Assembly (NCBI RefSeq): GCF_003675325.1
Contig: NZ_CP033073.1
Location: 5,766,001-5,830,000 of the forward strand
Source: Streptomyces dangxiongensis
Lineage (GTDB): Bacteria; Actinomycetota; Actinomycetes; Streptomycetales; Streptomycetaceae
Length of the DNA stretch: 64,000 nucleotides
Direction of reading: 5' to 3'
Numbering within the stretch: the first letter of the stretch is position 1; every line of letters begins with the position of its first letter. This document shows, piece by piece, positions 1-8,832 of this stretch. Under the pieces are notes generated by a model. That model was not told the origin of the DNA, ran no database searches, and worked only from the letters and a program-made list of their open reading frames with translations. A program made the position numbers and the translations under genes.

Positions 1-813
1 CCCGCCGGGAGGGCCGGACAGCAGCTCTGGGACCAGGGCACGGTGACCGCGGTGCGGGGCGCGCACAGCCTGGTGCTCGGCGCCGGCGGGTCCGCCGCCG
101 GTCTGCGGACGTACGCCCGGCTGGCCGACCGCGCGGTCCCGGCCGTCTCCGGGGCCTGGGGCACCGGCTGGAGCCGCCGGGTCGTCGTGCTGGTCCCGCG
201 GTCCCTGGCGGGGATGGCGGCCCTGCTCGGCTCGCCGGCCGCCACCTACCGGGGCATCGCCGCCGTCACCACGGGCGAGGTGAGCGCGACCCCGGCCGGG
301 TCCGCCGGTGCGGCCCCCGCCGACCGGGTGGTGGTCAACCCGGAGGCGTACGCCGTGCTCGGTGACCTGGGCAAGCAGGTCGTGCTCACCCACGAGACCA
401 CCCATGTCGCCACCCGGGCGCAGACCACCGCCGCCACCCCGCTGTGGCTCTCCGAGGGCTACGCCGACTGGATCGGCTACCTGGACACCGGGCGCACCCC
501 GGCCGAGGCCGCCCCGGAACTCGCCCGGGCCGTGGGGAGGGGCGAGCCGCCCGAGGCCCTCCCCGCCGACCGGGACTTCGGCTTCACCAGCGATCCGACC
601 GACCTGGCGCGAGCCTACGAGGGAGGCTGGCTGGCCTGCCGCATGATCGCCGGGCAGTGGGGCACGGCCCGGCTCGACGCCTTCTACCGGGCCGTAGGCG
701 GCCACGGGAAACGGGCGGGCGCGGTCGAGGGGGCGCTGCGGGAGGTCCTCCACACGACACCGCGGGAGTTCACCGCGCGCTGGCGGCAGTACGTCACGGC
801 ACAGCTCGGCTGA
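1..813 (+). CDS. gluzincin-like secreted or surface protein, 5' end missing
   Basis: The reading frame is open from base 1, so the true start lies outside the window. A GTG at 43 is in frame, but the protein upstream of it continues smoothly, so 43 is probably internal. The visible part ends in a zinc-metallopeptidase-like core: an HETTH motif (HExxH class) near base 390, followed about 17 residues later by SEGYADW, whose Glu could be the third zinc ligand, as in gluzincins of the M1 / peptidase MA type. The region after it is helical and Ala-rich. Function is not known; a zinc-dependent peptidase or a peptidase-fold protein is the most the motifs support. It converges on the downstream membrane glycosyltransferase gene. 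Confidence 0.75.
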   Translation, partial: PAGRAGQQLWDQGTVTAVRGAHSLVLGAGGSAAGLRTYARLADRAVPAVSGAWGTGWSRRVVVLVPRSLAGMAALLGSPAATYRGIAAVTTGEVSATPAGSAGAAPADRVVVNPEAYAVLGDLGKQVVLTHETTHVATRAQTTAATPLWLSEGYADWIGYLDTGRTPAEAAPELARAVGRGEPPEALPADRDFGFTSDPTDLARAYEGGWLACRMIAGQWGTARLDAFYRAVGGHGKRAGAVEGALREVLHTTPREFTARWRQYVTAQLG

Positions 814-904
814 GCCGGTCCACGGCCTCCCGCGACCACTGCCGCTCGGCCGCCCACTCACCCCCGCGACCCGCGACACGCCCTCCCGGACGGCGGGCCG
901 GGTG

Positions 905-2143
905 TCAGGAGGAGACCGGGGTCTCCTTCGGCCGGGTGGCCGGGGGTGGGAACGGGGCGGTGGCCGCGGACGGTGGGGCGGTCGAGGACCACAGGCGGCG
1001 GGCCGCCGTCAGGCCGGCCGCGAGCAGCAGGCCGTCGCGCACCGCCAGCAGCGCGACGCCGTACCAGTCGCTGGCCACCACGTGCGAGAAGCCGAGCGGG
1101 AACTCCAGGACCGTCACGAACGACGCGAGGACGACCAGCAGCGCGGGCGCCGTCATGCGGCTGGCCCGGTGCGACAGGCACACGGCGGCCAGACCGACCA
1201 GCCACACCAGGTACTGCGGGCTGATCACCCGGCGGCTGGTCACCGTGAACAGCAGCACCGCCGTCAGGGCCGCCTCGGCGAGGACGTGCGCGGGGAGGCG
1301 GCCCGCGCGCAGCCGCCACAGCAGCAGCCAGCCGAACGCGGCCACGGTCAGCCCCAGCGCGGCCGTGCTGACCCGGTCCACGTACGGGCCGAGGAACTCG
1401 ATCGAGCCGTAGTTCAGCAGCACCTGCCCCTGCCAGCCGAAGTGCCGGGCCACGTGGAAGACCAGCGCGCCCAGCGACTCCACCTCGGTGCCCCGCTCCC
1501 GCTGGAAGGCCAGGAAGGCGAACGCGCCCGGCACGGACACCGCGAACAGCGCCGCGAGGCCCGCCGCGGTGACCGCCGCCGTCCGCCAGGCCCGCCGCAC
1601 GGCCCCGGCCAGCAGCAGCACCGGCCACACCTTCAGCAGCGCGCCGAACGCGGCCAGCGCGCCCAGCGCCCGCGGGTGCCGCGTCCCGGCGAGCAGCGCC
1701 GCCACGGCCACCGCGGTCACCATCACGTCGTAGCGGGCGTACACCGTGGGGCCGAGCAGCGGCACGCCCGCCACCCACACCCAGGCCCCCCGGGGCGACC
1801 GGCCGGGGCGCCCGCCCGCGACGAGCAGCGCGGCCAGCACGGCGGCGTCGGCGAGGCACGCCAGCAGGAAGAAGGCGTGCGCGTAGGACAGGAACGGCAG
1901 GACGGCGGGGGAGAGGACGGCGAGGGCGGCGGCGGGCGGGTACTGCCAGGTCACGTCGTCCAGCGGAAACGTTCCGTGGCGCAGCACCTCGTACCAGCCG
2001 CGGTAGATCACCGACACGTCCGAGGTGACGTCCGGGCCCGGGAAGGCGTACACCCGGAAGACGAACAGCAGCAGCACCGCGCGGGTGACGCCCCATGTCA
2101 CGAGCGGCCGGGCCAGGGACCGCCGGACGGCCTTCGTCTCCAC
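905..2143 (-). CDS. polytopic membrane glycosyltransferase, GT87 / DUF2029 type
   Basis: About 412 residues with roughly ten hydrophobic segments and an early acidic loop (FPGPDVTSD, near residue 30) of the kind found in GT-C enzymes that use polyprenyl-phosphate sugars. The aromatic-Pro stretch WQYPPAAAL near residue 70 and LLKVWP near 180 are typical of the GT87 family, which includes mycobacterial alpha-1,2-mannosyltransferases. The substrate cannot be read from the sequence; a polyprenyl-phosphate-mannose donor is an inference helped by the neighbouring pimB-like gene, which is divergently transcribed. I chose GTG at 2143 because the hydrophobic topology starts right after it; the frame stays open upstream to 2671, but that part is low-complexity and antisense to pimB. 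The C-terminal tail after the last membrane segment is Pro/Ala-rich. Confidence 0.8.
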   Translation of the reverse strand: METKAVRRSLARPLVTWGVTRAVLLLFVFRVYAFPGPDVTSDVSVIYRGWYEVLRHGTFPLDDVTWQYPPAAALAVLSPAVLPFLSYAHAFFLLACLADAAVLAALLVAGGRPGRSPRGAWVWVAGVPLLGPTVYARYDVMVTAVAVAALLAGTRHPRALGALAAFGALLKVWPVLLLAGAVRRAWRTAAVTAAGLAALFAVSVPGAFAFLAFQRERGTEVESLGALVFHVARHFGWQGQVLLNYGSIEFLGPYVDRVSTAALGLTVAAFGWLLLWRLRAGRLPAHVLAEAALTAVLLFTVTSRRVISPQYLVWLVGLAAVCLSHRASRMTAPALLVVLASFVTVLEFPLGFSHVVASDWYGVALLAVRDGLLLAAGLTAARRLWSSTAPPSAATAPFPPPATRPKETPVSS

Positions 2144-2287
2144 GTGAACCCCTGTCGTCCGTCCCCGGCACACGGGCGCGCCGTTCGATTCCGTCTCGGG
2201 CGACCATGATGTCCTGCGCACCTGTGCGATGCCACAGACCCGGCCGCGCCCGGCGCCGGACGGGCGATTGGGTAGGGTCGGCGGACG

Positions 2288-3430
2288 ATGCGCAAGACCC
2301 TGATCGTCACCAACGACTTCCCGCCCCGCCCGGGCGGGATCCAGGCCTTCCTGCACAACATGGCGCTGCGCCTGGACCCCGACCGGCTCGTCGTGTACGC
2401 CTCCACCTGGAAGCACGGCCGTGAGGGCGCCGAGGCCACCGCCGCCTTCGACGCCGAGCAGCCCTTCACCGTCGTCCGCGACCGTACGACGATGCTGCTG
2501 CCCACCCCGCGGGTCACCCGGCGGGCGGCCGGGCTGCTGCGGGAGCACGGGTGCACCTCGGTGTGGTTCGGGGCCGCGGCGCCGCTCGGCCTCATGGCGC
2601 CCGCGCTCCGCGGGGCCGGCGCCGAGCGGCTCGTGGCCACCACGCACGGACACGAGGCCGGCTGGGCCCAACTGCCCGCCGCCCGGCAGCTACTGCGCCG
2701 GATCGGGGAGAGCACCGACACGGTCACCTACCTCGGTGAGTACACCCGCTCCCGGATCGCCACCGCGCTCACCCCGGCGGCGGTCCGGCGGATGGCGCAG
2801 CTTCCGCCCGGGGTCGACGAGAAGACCTTCCACCCCGGCTCCGGCGGCGACGAGGTCCGCGCGCGGCTCGGCCTCACCGACCGGCCGGTCGTGGTCTGCG
2901 TCTCCCGGCTGGTGCCGCGCAAGGGCCAGGACACCCTCATCCGGGCCCTGCCCCGCGTCCTCGCCGCCGAGCCGGACACCGTGCTGCTCGTCGTCGGCGG
3001 CGGCCCCTACGAGCAGGACCTGCGCCGCCTCGCCCACGAGACCGGGGTCGCCGGCTCGGTCCGTTTCACCGGCGCCGTGCCCTGGTCCGAGCTGCCCGCG
3101 CACTACGGCGCCGGCGACGTGTTCGCCATGCCGTGCCGCACCCGCCGCGGCGGCCTGGACGTGGAGGGCCTCGGCATCGTCTACCTGGAGGCGTCCGCCA
3201 CGGGCCTGCCGGTCGTCGCGGGCGACTCGGGCGGCGCGCCGGACGCGGTACTGGAGGGGGAGACGGGCTGGGTCGTCCGGGGCGGCTCGGCCGAGCAGAC
3301 CGCGGAACGGATCGTCGTCCTGCTCCAGGACCCCGCGCTGCGCCGCCGCATGGGCGAGCGCGGCCGGCGATGGGTGGAGGAGAAGTGGCGCTGGGACCTG
3401 CTGGCGGAGAGGCTGAAAGCCCTGCTGTGA
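2288..3430 (+). CDS. pimB: GT4 mannosyltransferase, PimB type
   Basis: A 380-residue GT-B fold glycosyltransferase. Visible motifs are the N-terminal nucleotide-fold loop with PPRPGGIQ at residues 12-19, THGHE at 119-123, the donor-binding SRLVPRKG at 206-213 and an E-x7-E pair at 293 and 301. These closely match PimB', which adds the second mannose to phosphatidyl-myo-inositol monomannoside from GDP-mannose at the inner face of the membrane. M. tuberculosis Rv2188c is the counterpart and lies in the same context next to fadD15. A TAGGGT -10-like hexamer at 2273-2278 ends nine bases before the ATG and no good ribosome site is seen, so the transcript may be nearly leaderless. It converges on the acyl-CoA ligase gene with a shared terminator hairpin. 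Confidence 0.88.
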   Translation: MRKTLIVTNDFPPRPGGIQAFLHNMALRLDPDRLVVYASTWKHGREGAEATAAFDAEQPFTVVRDRTTMLLPTPRVTRRAAGLLREHGCTSVWFGAAAPLGLMAPALRGAGAERLVATTHGHEAGWAQLPAARQLLRRIGESTDTVTYLGEYTRSRIATALTPAAVRRMAQLPPGVDEKTFHPGSGGDEVRARLGLTDRPVVVCVSRLVPRKGQDTLIRALPRVLAAEPDTVLLVVGGGPYEQDLRRLAHETGVAGSVRFTGAVPWSELPAHYGAGDVFAMPCRTRRGGLDVEGLGIVYLEASATGLPVVAGDSGGAPDAVLEGETGWVVRGGSAEQTAERIVVLLQDPALRRRMGERGRRWVEEKWRWDLLAERLKALL

Positions 3431-3521
3431 ACCGCGCGGCCGGCCGGCCGCGACCGCGGTCCTGCTCCCGGTGACCCTGCCCCGCGCGGGAGTCGACGTT
3501 CCGTCAGCCGACCGAGCGGCG

Positions 3522-3559
3522 CGACGGCGCGGGTCCTCACCGAGGACACCGCGCCGTCG
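3522..3559. terminator. bidirectional hairpin between pimB and fadD15
   Basis: An 11-bp perfect stem (3522-3532 with 3549-3559) encloses a second 6-bp stem (3533-3538 with 3542-3547) with one bulged base. It lies between two convergent genes, so it can stop both transcripts. There is no clear T run, as is common in Streptomyces. Confidence 0.75.
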
Positions 3560-3566
3560 GACCTGC

Positions 3567-5363
3567 TCACTTGGCGTAGATCGCCTCGATCTCGCCGGCG
3601 TAGTCCTTCGCCACCAGGTTCCGCTTGAGCTTCAGCGACGGGGTGAGGTGGCCCGACTCCTCCGTGAACTGGTACGGCAGGATGCGGAACTTGCGCACCG
3701 ACTCCGCCTTCGACACCGCGGCGTTGCCGTCGTCCACGGCCGTCTGGACCGCGGCGATCAGATCCGCGTCCGTACGCAGCGACGCCGCGGTGGAGCCGGC
3801 CGGCTTGCCGTGCTCGGCGCACCAGCGGCCCAGGAACTCCTCGTCCAGGGTGACCAGCGCGCCCACGAACGGCCGCCCGTCGCCCACCACCATGCACTCG
3901 GCGACCAGCGCGTGCGCCCGGATCCGGTCCTCGATCACGGCCGGGGCCACGTTCTTGCCGCCCGCCGTGACGATGATCTCCTTCTTGCGGCCGGTGATCC
4001 GCAGATAGCCGTCCTCGTCGAGGGTGCCGATGTCACCGGTGTGGAACCAGCCGTCCGCCAGCGCCTCCGCGGTCGCGGCCGGGTTGTTCCAGTACTCCTT
4101 GAACAGGTGCTCGCCGTGCAGCAGCACCTCGCCGTCGTCCGCGATCCGCACCACCGAGCCGGGCAGCGGCTGCCCGACCGTGCCGATCTTCTGCCGGTCC
4201 CACGGGTTGAACGCGGTCGCCGCGCACGACTCGGTCAGGCCGTAGCCCTCCAGCACGGTGAAGCCGATGCCCCGGAAGAAGTGTCCGAGCCGCTCGCCCA
4301 GCGGGGCGCCGCCGGAGATGGCGTACTCGCCCCGCCCGCCCAGGACCCCGCGCAGCTTGCTGTAGACCAGCTTGTCGAACACCTTGTGCTTGATCTTCAG
4401 GCCCAGGGACGGGCCCGACGGGCTGTCCAGCGCCTTGCTGTAGGCGATCGCGGTGTCGGCGGCCCGGTCGAAGATCGCGCCCTTGCCGTCCGCCTGCGCC
4501 TTGGCCCGCGCCGAGTTGTAGACCTTCTCGAAGACCCGCGGGACGCCGAGGATCAGCGTCGGCCGGAACGCGGCCAGCTCGTCCGTGAGGTTCTTGATGT
4601 CCGGCACGCAGCCCAGCTTGATCGGCGCCATCATCGGCGCGACCTGCACCAGCCGCCCGAAGACGTGCGCGAGCGGCAGGAAGAGGAGGACGGAGCACTC
4701 GCCGGTGCGGAACAGCGGACGCAGCCGCTCCACGACGTTCCCGCACTCGGCGAAGAAGCTGCGGTGGGTGAGGACACAGCCCTTGGGCCGCCCGGTCGTA
4801 CCGCTCGTGTACACGATGGTCGCCGGGTCGTCGGCCCTGGCCAGCGAGCCGCGCTCCTCGACCGTCCGCTCCGACACGTCCTGGCCGAGCCGCCCCAGCT
4901 CCTCCACGCCGCCGGCGTCGATCTGCCAGACGTGCTTCAGCGCGGGCAGCGACTCGCGCACCGATTCGACGGCCGCCGCGTGGCCGTCCAGCTCCACGAC
5001 ACAGGCGGTGGCGCCCGAGTCGGACAGGATCCAGCGCACCTGCTCCGGCGAGCTGGTCTCGTACACCGGCACGGTGACCGCGCCCGCGCTCCAGATCGCG
5101 AAGTCCAGCAGCGTCCACTCGTAGCGCGTGCGGGACATCAGGCCCACCCGGTCGCCCGGCTGCACCCCGGCGGCGATGAGCCCCTTGGCGGCGGCGTGCA
5201 CCTCGGCGAGGAACGTCCGGGCGGTCACGTCCTGCCAGACACCCCCCACCTTGCGGGCGATGACGGCGACGTCGGGATGCTGCGCGGCGTTTCTGCGGAC
5301 GATGTCGGTCAGATTCCCGTCCGCGGGGACCTCGTACAAAGCCGGAAGGCTGAACTCGCGCAA
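3567..5363 (-). CDS. fadD15: long-chain fatty-acid--CoA ligase, FadD15 type
   Basis: A 598-residue AMP-forming acyl-CoA synthetase that activates long-chain fatty acids with ATP and CoA. The adenylate motif YTSGTTGRPKG is at about residues 185-195, GYGLTES near 375, the hinge region GWFHTGDIG near 440 and the KKEIIVTAGGKN segment with the basic C-terminal subdomain near 465. Its length suits the bacterial long-chain FadD15-like group. The start is a TTG at 5363 with an AGGAG ribosome site eight bases upstream. It sits beside pimB exactly as Rv2187 sits beside Rv2188c, which suggests a role in envelope lipid supply, though general fatty-acid activation is equally possible. Confidence 0.93.
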   Translation of the reverse strand: MREFSLPALYEVPADGNLTDIVRRNAAQHPDVAVIARKVGGVWQDVTARTFLAEVHAAAKGLIAAGVQPGDRVGLMSRTRYEWTLLDFAIWSAGAVTVPVYETSSPEQVRWILSDSGATACVVELDGHAAAVESVRESLPALKHVWQIDAGGVEELGRLGQDVSERTVEERGSLARADDPATIVYTSGTTGRPKGCVLTHRSFFAECGNVVERLRPLFRTGECSVLLFLPLAHVFGRLVQVAPMMAPIKLGCVPDIKNLTDELAAFRPTLILGVPRVFEKVYNSARAKAQADGKGAIFDRAADTAIAYSKALDSPSGPSLGLKIKHKVFDKLVYSKLRGVLGGRGEYAISGGAPLGERLGHFFRGIGFTVLEGYGLTESCAATAFNPWDRQKIGTVGQPLPGSVVRIADDGEVLLHGEHLFKEYWNNPAATAEALADGWFHTGDIGTLDEDGYLRITGRKKEIIVTAGGKNVAPAVIEDRIRAHALVAECMVVGDGRPFVGALVTLDEEFLGRWCAEHGKPAGSTAASLRTDADLIAAVQTAVDDGNAAVSKAESVRKFRILPYQFTEESGHLTPSLKLKRNLVAKDYAGEIEAIYAK

Positions 5364-5659
5364 GACTGCTGCTCCTCATAGGGCGCCGGCGCCACGACGT
5401 TGTGCGATGCGACGGTGCGGTCCAAGGCTCGGGCAAGTGCTCGCGGATTCACATGTTGAAATCCTGAGCACGCTGGACTGCCCGGACGTTACCCGCCGGT
5501 ATGCCGTCTAGGACAGGGGGGCCAGGGCAGATGTTCGCTGCGTCACACACGGGGGCGTTCCTTCGCGCACATTAGTCGACGGCCGCTCCGACCGGCGAGT
5601 AACCGCGGGCCCGACCGGCACTGTTCACAGGTGCGGCGCGCCGCCTACGCTTGATCGCC

Positions 5660-6457
5660 ATGGCATCCACACACACCGGCAGCCGGCGGACCCGCGTCCA
5701 CGTGGTCAGCGACGTCCACGGCAACGCCCGTGACCTGGCCCGGGCCGGCGAGGGTGCCGACGCCCTGATCTGCCTGGGCGACCTCGTCCTCTTCCTCGAC
5801 TACGCCGACCACTCCCGCGGCATCTTCCCCGACCTGTTCGGCACGGAGAACGCCGACCGCATCGTCGAGCTGCGCACCGCCCGCCGCTTCGAGGAGGCCC
5901 GCGCCTTCGGCGCCCGCCTGTGGAGCGGCATCGGCACCGACCGGGCCGCCGCCATCGAACGGGCGGTGCGCAAGCAGTACGCCGAACTCTTCGCCGCGTT
6001 CCCGGCCCCCACCTACGCCACCTACGGCAACGTCGACATGCCGGCCCTGTGGCAGGAGTACGCCCGGCCCGGCACCACGGTCCTCGACGGCGACCGCGTC
6101 GAGATCGGCGGCCGGACCTTCGGCTTCGTCGGCGGCGGCCTGCGCACCCCGATGCGCACGCCCTACGAGATCGGCGACGAGGAGTACGCGGCGAAGATCG
6201 AGGCGGTCGGCGAGGTCGACGTCCTGTGCACCCACATCCCGCCGGAGGTGCCCGAGCTGGTCTACGACACCGTCGCGCGCCGCTTCGAGCGGGGCAGCCG
6301 CGCCCTGCTGGCCGCCATCCGCCGCACCCGGCCGCGGTACGCGCTGTTCGGGCACGTGCACCAGCCGCTGGCGCGCCGGATGCGGATCGGCGCCACCGAG
6401 TGCGTCAACGTGGGCCACTTCGCCGGTACCGGCACGCCCTGGGCGCTCGAATGGTGA
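5660..6457 (+). CDS. metallophosphoesterase family protein
   Basis: A 265-residue calcineurin-like phosphoesterase. The metal-site motifs come in the usual order: SDVHGN near residue 19, CLGDLVLF near 40, YGNVD near 120, THIPPE near 190 and GHVHQP near 230, giving the Asp, His and Asn ligands of a two-metal centre. The substrate is unknown. I chose the ATG at 5660 over a TTG at 5651 because a TACGCT -10-like hexamer ends at 5650; transcription would begin close to the ATG, so the mRNA is probably nearly leaderless. The 296-base gap upstream, shared with the divergent acyl-CoA ligase gene, holds no other gene that I can support. Confidence 0.88.
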   Translation: MASTHTGSRRTRVHVVSDVHGNARDLARAGEGADALICLGDLVLFLDYADHSRGIFPDLFGTENADRIVELRTARRFEEARAFGARLWSGIGTDRAAAIERAVRKQYAELFAAFPAPTYATYGNVDMPALWQEYARPGTTVLDGDRVEIGGRTFGFVGGGLRTPMRTPYEIGDEEYAAKIEAVGEVDVLCTHIPPEVPELVYDTVARRFERGSRALLAAIRRTRPRYALFGHVHQPLARRMRIGATECVNVGHFAGTGTPWALEW

Positions 6458-6579
6458 GGCCGCGCAGGCGGGGTGACGGCGGCGGGGCGGTGGCGCGGTA
6501 GCCTTCACGCTGCACACACGTGCGCAGTCCGGCGCACACACCCCTCTCCACACGGCCCGCATCCGGAGGAGCCACGACG

Positions 6580-7023
6580 ATGGCGGAACACACCAGTTCG
6601 AGCACCACGATCGAGGCGGCCCCGGCCGACGTCATGGCGGTGATCGCCGACTTCGGGCGCTACCCGGACTGGACCGGAGAGGTGAAGGAGGCGGAGGTCC
6701 TCGCCGCCGACGGACAGGGCCGCGCCGAACGGGTCCGCCTCGTCATGGACGCCGGCGCCATCAAGGACGACCAGACCCTCGCCTACACCTGGACGGGCGA
6801 CCACGAGGTCTCCTGGACCCTCGTCAAGTCCCAGATGCTCCGCTCCCTGGACGGCTCCTACCAGCTCAAGCCGGCCGGCGCGGGCGCCACCGAGGTCACC
6901 TACCGGCTGACGGTCGACGTGAAGATCCCCATGCTGGGCATGATCAAGCGCAAGGCCGAGAAGGTCATCATCGACCGCGCGCTCGCCGGACTGAAGAAGC
7001 GGGTCGAGTCGGGGGACGCGTAG
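6580..7023 (+). CDS. SRPBCC (polyketide cyclase/START-like) protein
   Basis: A 147-residue single-domain SRPBCC protein. The N-terminal IEAAPADVMAVIADFGRYPDW segment is the typical first strand and helix, and the C-terminal long helix (near residues 125-145) closes the ligand cavity. Family members bind or transfer hydrophobic ligands; the ligand is not known here. The ATG at 6580 has a GGAGGA ribosome site ten bases upstream. It precedes the ArsA-like ATPase gene by 44 bases, the same pairing as Rv2185c-Rv2184c in mycobacteria, which suggests a shared, still undefined, envelope-related function. Confidence 0.85.
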   Translation: MAEHTSSSTTIEAAPADVMAVIADFGRYPDWTGEVKEAEVLAADGQGRAERVRLVMDAGAIKDDQTLAYTWTGDHEVSWTLVKSQMLRSLDGSYQLKPAGAGATEVTYRLTVDVKIPMLGMIKRKAEKVIIDRALAGLKKRVESGDA

Positions 7024-7067
7024 TCACCCCGGCCTCCGCCGCGCGCCCGGCGGTAGCGTTCACCTCC

Positions 7068-8240
7068 ATGCGCACCATCCTGATCACGGGCCCGGGCGGC
7101 AGCGGCCGTACGACGATCGCCGCCGCCACCGCGCTCACCGCCGCCCGCGAGGGGCACCGCACCCTCCTGTTGAGTGCCGACCGCACCGACACCCCCGGCA
7201 CGGCACTGGGCGCCGCGACAGGAACGGACCCCGCCGGGGCCGCCGAGCGCCTCACCGCCTGGCGGCCCGACGCGGCCGCCCGCTTCCGCGAGGACCTCAC
7301 CGCCTTCCAGACCCGCGCCGCGAGCCTCCTCGACCTCCTCGGCGCCGCCCGCCCGGATGCCGAGGAGATCACCCCGCTGCCCGGCGCCGAGGAGCTGTCC
7401 TTGCTGCGCGCCCTGCGCGACGCGGCCCTCTCCGAGCGCCACGACCTCCTCGTCGTCGACCTCCCGCCCCTCCCGCAGTCCCTCGCCCTGCTCGCCCTGC
7501 CCGAGGAACTGCGCCGCTACCTGCGCCGCCTGCTGCCGCCCGAGCGGCAGGCCGCCCGCGCCCTGCGCCCGGTCCTCGGCAAGCTGGCCGGCGTCCCCAT
7601 GCCCGCCGAGTGGCTGTACGAGACGGCGGCCCGCTGGGACGCCGAACTCGCCGCCGTGCAGGCCGTCCTCGCCGACCGGGACACCGCCGTACGCCTGGTC
7701 GCCGAACCCGGCCCGGCCGGCGCCGACGCCGTCCGCGCCGCGGGTCTCGGCCTCGCCCTGCGCGGCCTGCGCACCGAGTCCCTGATCGCCAACCGGGTCC
7801 TGCCCGAGGCCGGCGGCGACTGGCTCGCCGGGCTCCTCGCCCAGCAGCGCAAGGCCCTCGACGGCTGGCGGGAGCAGCCGTACGACGTCCACCCCGTGCC
7901 CCACCTCGGACGCGACCCGCAGGGCTCCGACGACCTGGCGGCCCTCGCCGTACCCGGCGTCAACCCGGCGGCCGCCCCGGTCGAGTGGCCCGTCACCGAC
8001 CGGACGGCCGAGGACGGCGTGCTGGTCTGGCACCTCCCGCTGCCCGGCGCGATACGGGAGGAGCTGGACCTGGTCCGGCGCGGCGACGAACTCCTGATCA
8101 CCGCGGGCCCGTTCCGCCGGATCGTGGCGCTGCCGTCCGCCCTGCGCCGCTGCACCGTCGCCGGAGCCGCGCTCCGCGAGGGCGAGCTGCGCATCCGGTT
8201 CGCCCCCGATCCCGGCCTGTGGCCCGCCGCCGGACGGTGA
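7068..8240 (+). CDS. ArsA/GET3-like ATPase with altered P-loop
   Basis: A 390-residue P-loop protein. The N-terminus has a strand followed by GPGGSGRTT at residues 8-16, then the switch-like Asp strand HDLLVVDLPPLP near residue 128, as in ArsA/GET3/MinD-type ATPases. The Walker A position normally held by Lys is Arg (R14), and the signature Lys of the deviant KGGxGK motif is also absent. It has the C-terminal small beta domain (last ~80 residues, LVWHLPLPG onward) typical of actinobacterial ArsA-like proteins. No arsenic genes are nearby. A TAGCGT -10-like hexamer just upstream of the ATG suggests a near-leaderless start. Whether it hydrolyses ATP is open. Confidence 0.8.
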   Translation: MRTILITGPGGSGRTTIAAATALTAAREGHRTLLLSADRTDTPGTALGAATGTDPAGAAERLTAWRPDAAARFREDLTAFQTRAASLLDLLGAARPDAEEITPLPGAEELSLLRALRDAALSERHDLLVVDLPPLPQSLALLALPEELRRYLRRLLPPERQAARALRPVLGKLAGVPMPAEWLYETAARWDAELAAVQAVLADRDTAVRLVAEPGPAGADAVRAAGLGLALRGLRTESLIANRVLPEAGGDWLAGLLAQQRKALDGWREQPYDVHPVPHLGRDPQGSDDLAALAVPGVNPAAAPVEWPVTDRTAEDGVLVWHLPLPGAIREELDLVRRGDELLITAGPFRRIVALPSALRRCTVAGAALREGELRIRFAPDPGLWPAAGR

Positions 8241-8297
8241 ACGGGGCACGTCCGTTCGGGTAACGTCGTAAGGGCGAACCGTCGTCAGGAGTCCGCC

Positions 8298-8765
8298 ATG
8301 AGCGAAGAGCGCCCCGCACCCGAACCCGACGAGCAGCGGGCGACCGACGCCGACGCCTGGGCCACGGCCTGTGCCGAGGACCTCGCCGCCGAGAAGGCCC
8401 GCCGGCACACCGGCCACGGCCCGCCGCCGGGCTCCGCGGCCGAGGAGCTGAGAAAGCTCATGGACACGGTCGCCGACAAGCTGTCCGGCCTGCGCTCACC
8501 GCTGCTCGGCACCCTCGCCGGACCCGCCGCGCAGCAGGTGGTGCGGCAGGTCGTCGAGCAGGCGAAGGCCGCCGTCGAACCCGTCGTGGAGCGCAACCCG
8601 GACGTGTTCGACCACCTGGCCGCGGCCGGCGGTGAGCTGCTCGCCGCCTACCGCTCCGCCGTGCAGGCCCAGGAGCGCCGCTGGACCGCCGGCCCGGCCG
8701 GCCGGCCGGGCCCGTCCGACGGGGACGAGGGCACCGGCCCGGGCGAACGCATCGACCTGGACTGA
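8298..8765 (+). CDS. SCO2127-like DUF5304 family protein
   Basis: A 155-residue hydrophilic protein with an acidic N-terminus, a helical middle (residues 45-110) rich in Ala, Val and Gln, and a disordered Gly/Pro C-terminus. There are no catalytic motifs. A CAGGAG ribosome site precedes the ATG. Its place directly upstream of glkA matches S. coelicolor SCO2127, which has been reported to affect glucose kinase and glucose repression; that role is knowledge of the relative, not visible here. M. tuberculosis has a protein of this kind at the same place (Rv2183c). Confidence 0.75.
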   Translation: MSEERPAPEPDEQRATDADAWATACAEDLAAEKARRHTGHGPPPGSAAEELRKLMDTVADKLSGLRSPLLGTLAGPAAQQVVRQVVEQAKAAVEPVVERNPDVFDHLAAAGGELLAAYRSAVQAQERRWTAGPAGRPGPSDGDEGTGPGERIDLD

Positions 8766-8832
8766 AGCCCTGCCACCGCAGGGCCTCGGGTACGGTTGGC
8801 CGTAGCGGGGCTCGACCGGAACTGAGGGATTC

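Noticed and set aside
2144..2671. Longer N-terminus of the GT87-type membrane protein
   Set aside because: The extension is antisense to the pimB start, low in complexity and not membrane-like; the protein fold begins at GTG 2143.
3471..5381. A 636-codon open frame on the plus strand opposite the acyl-CoA ligase gene
   Set aside because: It mirrors the codon structure of the real gene, is rich in Arg, His and Gln with no motif, and is a GC-frame shadow. The same applies to long open frames opposite the PASTA kinase, trpE, the transglutaminase gene and plsC/esterase.
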